Shown in pieces: positions 42,228-48,579 of a stretch of 48,579 nucleotides of DNA (position 1 is its first letter; each line of letters begins with the position of its first letter). The translations under genes and the position numbers were made by a program. The DNA comes from Lasiodiplodia sp. COLG20 (taxonomy: Eukaryota > Ascomycota > Dothideomycetes > Botryosphaeriales > Botryosphaeriaceae), in the NCBI GenBank assembly GCA_009801085.1, contig VNWV01000057.1, positions 1 to 48,579 of the forward strand, written 5' to 3'. The notes under the pieces were generated by a model. That model searched no databases. It was not told where the DNA came from and saw nothing but the letters and a program-made list of their open reading frames with translations.

Positions 42228-43992
42228 GTGACGGGTACGAAATGGATGGCATGGACGGCGATCCGGTAGACACAGGGCTTGTTCTAGTCTGGGAATATTC
42301 ATTATCGTGGAGGCGGATTGGCTGATACCAAGGTGGGCGATATGGAGTCTTGCATTCTTTTTCTCCCTTATACCATCGTGGTTTGGTTTTCTTTTGCAGC
42401 GGCGGTCATAGATGTAAATCGGGATGCGAGGCCCTCCTCCAAATTAATTCAAGCAAGGGTCCAAACAGTCCAGGGGGCCCAGCGTTTTGTGGTGAAACAA
42501 CGTTTTATGCAGGGGTGCTATAGCCGACAGCTAGCGCGAAGAATATTTAGAAAAATAAACATATGTGGGTAGTTGAAGCTATCGTCCGGACGCAAATGTG
42601 GAATTAATAATTATACATCCACGTCCGGACGATAGCTTCGACTGCCCACGGTATGCGAAATAAATTCGCTAGCCGTCAGCTGCAATACCCTCCTGTAGAT
42701 GCGGCTTCCCCGCGAGATTAGCGGGTGCAGGTGTGTGGGGCTCTTTCCCACAACTTGCAGAGACGAGCCAATCAAGGGCGCCGGGGTCCCCACGGCACCT
42801 CCTCTCGTGGTGTTGATTGAGCTTTTGCCTTTTTCACACCTCAATGCAACGCGTGCCCCTGCCCATCACCCTCCCCTTCTTTTCGCTTGCCATGCAGCCG
42901 TTGCGCCATCGCTGTCTCTACGCGACTCAATGTGCTTGCGGCTCGCCCAGTCCCGTGGAGCGATCGAAATCAGCCGCGAAGCGCCGAAAGCACAAGACAT
43001 GTGTTGATACTACCCTGAACGCTGCAAGATACTGCACCGCAAGCAAAACTGGGTGCGCCGGTGGTTGATAACAATGCAGACCGCTTGCATCAGCCGGGGT
43101 CCTTGTCTCCGTAGAAGAGAGCGAAAGGGGAAACTGAGAGAGGGTCCGGCACGTCACTGCCCATTATTTTTTATTTATTTCCCTGAAAAGCTTGTCGGCT
43201 GGTGGGGACCTCGTGCGACTGCGGCACGCGCCAGGTCCAGCAGCAGCATCCACGGCAACGTCCGGACCGTAAGAGAAATGGCCAAATCTCGATATATTGC
43301 CAGAAGCGCCTCACTGGACGACGGCAGAGTCGGCATCAGCCGAGGCTTGGTCCTGGTGCAACTCTGCTGGCGAGGGCCGGGCTCTGGGTCGCTTGCAGGC
43401 GATGACACGCGTATGGCAGCCGGCAAAAGTGCCTAGCCTGAGCGTGGGCGATTGGTGGAGAAATATGCTCCCAGCAACCGCGCCCTAGCGCCCTGTCCTT
43501 GGATTCCTCCAGACGCCTCTTTCGCACCGCTCCGCCGCCCGCAACGCAGCGCGCAGATGTGGAGGAATCGCAGCAGATCCACCCCGAGGGCTCCGCCGCT
43601 GCCCGGGGCCCCGGATTGCAGCCAAACACCCTCCATCCTGCCGACGCCCGTGCTCAACCCCAGAGGCCCCGGACGCCACGAAGCGAGCTAATTGGTGGTT
43701 TTCCGGGGCCTGATGCGTGCGTCGAGGCGTTGCATGGCTGCCCTTGCCCGCCACTACGCCGCAAGGGTGCTGATAGCCTTGACTCTCCCAAGCGACTATA
43801 AGGACTCGGCGCAAGCTTGTTCTCGCCTCTCGCATCCCCAGTCCGACGTCTTTCTCCCTGGGACGCTTCTCTTTCTCCTCACTTCGGCCCTCTTCTTGCA
43901 CTGTCGTTGAGCCAGGCTGCCGTTCTTCTTGTTCATCCCCTTTCCATCTTGCCAGCGCGTTGAGAGGCGGCTCCTCTCACCCCTCGCTCAGC
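42228..43992. other. Long intergenic region with a MITE and the sugar-transporter promoter
   Basis: Bases 42506-42697 are a short copy of the inverted-repeat element. Bases 42700-43990 are GC-rich with overlapping short open frames on both strands that I consider chance. A TATAAGG lies at 43797, about 195 nt upstream of the transporter ATG, followed by a CT-rich stretch typical of highly expressed fungal genes. Confidence 0.5.
42506..42697. mobile_element. Compact GTCCGGAC MITE (192 bp)
   Basis: The left end TATGCAGGGGTGCTATAGCC is slightly mutated; the right end is AGCCGTCAGCTGCAATACCC then TCCTGTA. The core is complete: GTGGGTAGTTGAAGCTATCG then TCCGGACG, the loop AATTAATAATT, and CGTCCGGACGATAGCTTCGA. 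It is shorter than the other copies because the segment between the terminal repeat and the core is reduced. Confidence 0.82.
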
Positions 43993-45821
43993 ATGGGTTT
44001 CATGACAGCCAAGAGAGCGTACAACTGGTAAGCCTCGCCACGCCCGCCTACCCGCAACGCCAATAAGCCAACAAAAGTTAAACTTCCCACAGGTACATTT
44101 CTCTCGTCGCCGCATCATGCATGGTCCTCTACGGTTACGATGCCTCGGTGTACAACGCGGTTCTCGGTTCCGATAATTGGATGAACTGGTTTGGCAACCC
44201 TGTACGTTTCCCAAGCACGCCGAAGCACTTTCACCCGCTTACATGGATGCAAAACAGAACTCGCAAACTCAGGGCGCCATCAACACCGCCTACACCGTCG
44301 GTGCCGTTGTTGCAGGGTTTTTCATGGGTGGCCCGCTTGCCGACTTCGCTGGTCGTCGCGCCGGTATGGCAGCTGGATCGTTGCTCGTCATCGTTGCCAC
44401 CTTCATGCAGGCTTTCTCTCCAAAGGGCAATGTCGGCTGCTTCATTGGAGGCCGTGTCATCATTGGTTTGGGCCAGGGCCTCGCACTGAGTACGTACCAT
44501 TTGTCCGTCACGTGTTGCTTGGTTGCCTCTAACTGTGTACTGCAGCCGCCGGTCCTATCTATATCGGAGAGCTTGCACCTTCTGAGATTCGCGGAAAAGT
44601 CATGTCGTTCTGGCAGATGTTTTACAGCGTGGGTTCCTTTATTGCGTAAGTATCAGAGAACCATACGCACACGGTGTAAGCCCTGACATATCTCCAGGTA
44701 CTGGATCAACTTTGCCTGCCAGAAGCACAAGGCCGGCCTCGGCGAGTGGGACTGGCGCATGGTTGTCATCTTCCAGCTCTTGATGCCCATCCTTATCCTC
44801 GCCCAGCTCTGGTTCATCCCCGAGACCCCGCGTTGGCACATCCAGAAGGGCAACAATATTGATGCTGCGCGCGCCTCGCTCCGCCGCGTCCGCGACACGG
44901 AGCAGGACGTCGAAGACGAGCTCCTGGTGATCCGTGAGGCGCTTGAGTTCGAGAAGGAGGCCATCTCTTCGGGCTACGCCGCGCTGTGGAAGGATCCATC
45001 GGTGCGCAAGCGTCTGCTGCTCGCTTTCGTCATCAACGCCGGTCAACAAGTTACCGGTCAGGGCACGCTCAACACCTATTCCACCAAGGTCTACAAGAAA
45101 ATCTTCACCAGTGCCTCGCAGATTGCCCTCATCAACGCCCTCAACGCCACCTTCAGCATCATCTTCACGCTCAACGCCACCTGGACCGTCGACCGCTTCG
45201 GCCGCAAGGCGCTTCTCATCGTCGGCGCAATTGGCATGGGTCTTTGCATGGTCATCGCCGCCACCGTCGAGACGCAGACCCCATCCATCGTTGTCGATGG
45301 CGTGGCCACCAAGACCCAGTCCGTCGGCATTTCCATTGTGTTTCTGATGTTCCTCTTCGCCTTTTTCTGTAAGTTCTCCTCTTGTCGGTGTGCTTCTCTA
45401 CTTTTCACTGCTAACACAGCCTCCCCCTACAGACAAACCCTCTTGGGGCGCAACCGTCTGGATCTGGACCTCCGAAATTTTCTCCATGAACGTGCGCGCG
45501 CAAGCCGTCGGCATGGCTTCGCAGACCCAGAACGTCGCGAACGCCATCGTCCAGCAGTTCTTCCCCACCTTCCTCGACAACTGCGGCTTCTACGCCTTCT
45601 ACATGTTCGCCGGCATCAACATCCTGCTTGCCATCTTCGTCTGGTTCTGCATCCCCGAGACCAAGCAGGTCAGCCTCGAGGAAATCGACGTCCTGTTCGG
45701 CGGCTCGAACCACGTCGAGAAAGGCGGCGATTTAATGGGCGTGGAGGATGCGCATCATGTGCATGTGGGCGCAGAGGGCAAGGGGAGTGTCGAGGGGAGG
45801 GAGAACATGACAAAGGTATAA
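43993..45821 (+). CDS. MFS sugar transporter (SP family)
   Basis: Spliced model of 511 residues: exons 43993-44027, 44093-44201, 44258-44489, 44546-44645, 44698-45368 and 45433-45821; introns of 52-65 nt. Family landmarks: YGYDASVYNAVLGSDNW in the first helix, GGPLADFAGRRAGM (the D-x-x-GRR loop), TAGPIYIGELAPSEIRGKV (sugar-transporter signature in helix 4-5), WFIPETPRWHIQKG (PESPR-like), and in the second half GQQVTGQGTLNTYSTKVY, TVDRFGRKALL, WTSEIFSMNVRAQAVGMA and CIPETKQVSLEE. It should import a hexose or related polyol with protons at the plasma membrane; the exact sugar is not readable. The hydrophilic His/Gly-rich tail is short. Confidence 0.93.
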
Positions 45822-46547
45822 GAGGCGGATTGAGGGGAAGGCAAATGAGGAGAGATGTAGTGCAACTGTTTTTCGAATCATGAATGAATGTTCACATGCA
45901 ATCACTTTAGATTTGCGACTCTTCGCCGCCTTGTGATGTTTGCCTTGCAATCATATGTTGCTTCGAGCGGGGATGAGCTGCATCAGGGAACGGAGGGCTG
46001 ATTCCGACTCCCGAAATAAGCGACTAGGTCAGTCCAAAGCGTAAACAATTGCACCCGAAAGCTACCGTTGGCTTGTTTTTTATTATTATTCATGTCATGG
46101 GTAGTTGAAGCTATTGTCCAGACATGAATGTACAATCATCAATTCTACATTCACATCCGGAAGATAGCTTCAACTCCTGACGCAAGTTACCTAAGTATTG
46201 TTACGGGTCGTTTTTTCTCACTATTTTCATAAACGAGATGCGGTTCGAAGATAGAGGGTTGACAAAAACGAGGACGCATGAGCGCGCTAGGAAAATTGCT
46301 AGCAGGAGAGCAAGCTCCAGGTCGCACCTTCCTTCTGCACCTTGCCGCCGTTTCCATTTCTGGTTAGCGCCGACGCGTCGCGAGGCTGGTGTAGGGTCTA
46401 CTTCCACGACTCTGCACCACCACTTCCTCTACACCCTCGTTACCCTCCTCAGCGTGATCGACTACACCAACACTCCCGTTGAAACGCTTTCGCTCAACAA
46501 ACTTCCCTCTGACCTTGGGCAGCTGAGAGTTCGCCTTGATCGCAAAG
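45822..46547. other. Intergenic region with a MITE relic
   Basis: This is the 3' region of the sugar transporter and the promoter of the G1-peptidase-like gene. A mutated inverted-repeat core lies at about 46058-46184. No coding sequence is recognised. Confidence 0.5.
46058..46184. mobile_element. MITE relic (core and partial left end)
   Basis: AAGCTACCGTTGGCTTG resembles a decayed terminal repeat. ATGTCATGGGTAGTTGAAGC then TATTGTCCAGACATGAATGT and the return arm ACATTCACATCCGGAAGATA then GCTTCAAC reproduce the core palindrome with C-to-T-like changes in the GTCCGGAC motifs. No right end is recognisable. Confidence 0.65.
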
Positions 46548-48193
46548 ATGAAAGTCGTCAACCCCCTCCCTGGAGGAATTGCCATGCTCCTAGGCATTTT
46601 CCTCATCGGCTTCACTCTCGCTACTCCCTCCGATGCCAACGCTGCTAAGATCGACCATGACCTCGCGGCCGCTCTTGGCAATGCCACGCGCACTTTCATC
46701 ATGACTCCCACTGCCAACAACGATAAGTGGGGCGGCGCGGTGTTTAAGCAGCCTCCCTCTGGACACTTCACCGCGATTCAAGGCAGCTTCACAGTCCCGA
46801 AGATCTCCGTTCCCGTCGATGCTCCGTCCCAGAATGGCGTCGACTGGGAGGCCGCCGTCCAAGTCGGCTTTGGTGGCACTGTCGGCAATGACAACAACTA
46901 CTGGATTCAAGCCGGTGTTCTCTTGTAGGTAAAGCCATCTTTGCACACTATTTGCAAATGACATCAGCTATGTAGGTCGATCCAGCCTTCTGGCACAGCC
47001 ACGTACCGCGCCTTCCACGTGTGGCACCCGAAGAGCGACCCGGTCTTCGACGACGTCGAACTCACTATTCACGAAGGTGATGCGATTACTTTGCGCGTCG
47101 AATCATACTCAGCCACCGATGGCGTTGCAATTGTCGAGAATCACACGACCGGCAGGGGCGTTCACAAGATCTTGACAGCTCCTCCCGGCGCTCCGCCTCT
47201 ACTCGGCCAGCATGCGGAATGGTTCATCTCGGAGCCTATCGACAACAAGCTCACGGACTTTGGTAATGTCACTTTCACTGATGCGATCGCCTACACTAGT
47301 GATGACAAGAATTTCGGCCCTGGTGAGGGCGGCGCGCTTGTTGCTACCATTAGTGACGACGGGAGGCCGATGACCGAGACCATCGTGCGTGGCCACGAGC
47401 TCACCGTCGCCTATTTGCCGTATGCCCAGGAGGAGCGCCACATCTCTGAAAGCGTGCTGGCGATCCCAACCGCCCCGGCGGCAGTGCTGGTGCCACGTTC
47501 TACCAGCCATTTGCTGGTGACTACAAAGCCATTGAGGGCACCTTTATTGTGCCTCGGCCTTCCCTGCCAGTCCATGATCCAAGCGAAGATCTCAACTACA
47601 CCGCCGCCGTTGCAGTCAGCATTGGTGGTTCTGTCCAAGAAAAAGATTCACTTGCCGCGGTCGGTGTCAAGCTCATCATCAACTCCAAAGGGGACCAAGC
47701 AATCTGGTACAAGCCCTTCTGGAAATGGGGTAACACAGATTACTCATTCGACAACGACTTCTCCATCTCCGAAGGTGACGTGTTGGCTGTACGTCTCGAG
47801 CTCGATAATGCTACCAGCGGTCGCGCGTCCATCAAAAACAACGGAAATATCAACAGCGGCAGCGGAAAGAAGGAAGCAATCGCCACAATACCACGAAATC
47901 CTTCCACTGATCTTCCCGTTCAAGGTTTCCACGCCGGGTGGACGGTTACTGATTCATATGAGGGGGATTTGCCTGCGCCCTTTCCTGACTTTGGTACAGT
48001 CGACTTCACACGTGCAGTCGTCGAGACGGTGAACGGTACAAAGGTTGGGCCGGGCGATGCAGCGGGCGATTATCTGACGGCCCAGCTCATCTACAGCCCA
48101 GAGGGGGTTGCCATGGCGGCTGTCATTCTTGACACAAACCTCGTGGGCATTACTTACAAGCCTCTGTCTAAGGACCAGGCCCACGTTGAGTAG
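46548..48193 (+). CDS. Secreted protein with two tandem G1-peptidase (eqolisin-like) domains
   Basis: Spliced model of 509 residues: exons 46548-46924, 46976-47419 and 47485-48193. Residues 1-25 fit a signal peptide (MLLGIFLIGFTLATP). Domain 1 (about 58-273): KWGGAVFKQPPSGHFTAIQG-SFTVP, WIQAGVLL with Q121, FHVWHP, IHEGDAITLRVESYSATDGV, and QHAEWFISEP with E207; Q and E are the catalytic pair of the G1 family (scytalidoglutamic peptidase). Domain 2 (about 275-500) repeats the order: AGATFYQPFAGDYKAIEG-TFIVP, AAVGVKLII, WYKPFWKWG, SEGDVLAVRLELDNATSGRA, FHAGWTVTD, but has Ala at the Gln position (A332) and Gly at the Glu position (G425). The second intron (47420-47484) uses a GTATGC donor and removes a frameshift exactly at the domain boundary. 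Likely an acid-active extracellular protease or a derived non-enzymatic protein. Confidence 0.82.
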
Positions 48194-48579
48194 GAAATGG
48201 GCTGTTGTGGTTTTTCATGGACGACGGCGTTTAATCCTTACTTTTTCTTTCGCCTCTCTTTCTACCAAGAGCCAGTGAGAAGGTGATCGGAAGATAGTGA
48301 TTCTGCTCATAAGCTGTTCTCTAGCAGCAAGTTCCACTTAGAGTAGTCTTAATACACTCTCGGCCTCCCTTCTTCTTCAAAGGCAAGGTGCATTTGCCGT
48401 TCCGCCTCTATGATGTGAAATCAATGTATCGGAATATTGTTGGAGCAGTCTAATCCTTCTGCTTCACCCCATGAAGATTCATTGTCCATTTCATGTCCAT
48501 GTCAACGTTCTTACATGCAGTTAGCATTGAATGTAAATTCAGAAATTACACACTCAGAGGGTTATCCGCTAAAAAGGAG
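48194..48579. other. 3' flank of the G1-peptidase-like gene
   Basis: No gene is seen. At 48530-48562 the sequence GAATGTAAATTCAGAAATTA then CACACTCAGAGGG is weakly reminiscent of the MITE loop and terminal repeat, but too little remains before the window edge to call it. Confidence 0.4.

Noticed and set aside
1..48579. CRISPR arrays, rRNA genes or prokaryotic operon signals
   Set aside because: The only repeats are dispersed inverted-repeat elements and simple sequences; genes have spliceosomal introns, so prokaryotic features are not expected and none is seen.

Overview
The window looks like nuclear DNA of a filamentous ascomycete (Pezizomycotina). Most genes carry several short introns of 46-125 nt with GTRNGT-like donors and YAG acceptors. 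Intergenic regions are moderate, and the protein families are typical of that group: a NACHT-ankyrin receptor, a DUF2235 hydrolase, a G1 peptidase, ACS-type and DHA1-type transporters, and a PH_6/Mug6-like protein. Dothideomycetes is my best guess at class level, but nothing in the sequence proves it. I built 17 gene models by joining exons across reading frames; in every spliced model the exon lengths sum to a multiple of three and the frame is kept across each junction.

Layout. 1-4487 is a long GC-rich stretch with no gene I can support. 4488-11043 holds three plus-strand genes: a PH-domain protein with a repetitive acidic/lysine-rich tail, a UBTD1/2-like ubiquitin-domain protein with an acylation-type N-terminus, and a mitochondrial HMG-box protein. 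12524-17248 holds two minus-strand transporters: an ACS-type permease and a phosphate:H+ symporter. The symporter is divergent from an unrecognised 593-residue protein (17579-19570). 20472-24134 holds a DUF2235 hydrolase and a cysteine-rich membrane protein, convergent to each other. 24135-27329 is an intronless NACHT-ankyrin (NLR-like) gene. A large TBC RabGAP (27981-31418) and a Spartan-type DNA-protein crosslink protease (31872-33069) share a 453 bp divergent promoter. 34358-40052 holds an HSL-type esterase, ORC6 and a DHA1 transporter, all on the minus strand. 41092-48193 holds an F-box-like protein with a probable 33 nt microexon, a sugar transporter, and a secreted protein with two tandem G1-peptidase domains.

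The genes do not form a pathway. Core housekeeping functions (replication, DNA repair, Rab control, mitochondrial nucleoid, phosphate uptake) are interspersed with accessory ones (NLR, esterase, G1 peptidase, drug/polyamine-type transporter). There is no backbone enzyme of secondary metabolism.

The structural signal that gene annotation does not explain is a family of small inverted-repeat elements in at least nine intergenic places. Intact copies are about 190-260 bp, bounded by TA and a terminal repeat starting CAGAGGGG, and contain a long internal palindrome centred on two GTCCGGAC motifs. They look like Tc1/mariner-type MITEs. The other main points of interest are the tandem G1 peptidase with a catalytically dead second domain, the NLR with an unusual N-terminus, a start codon isolated on its own exon, and the microexon.
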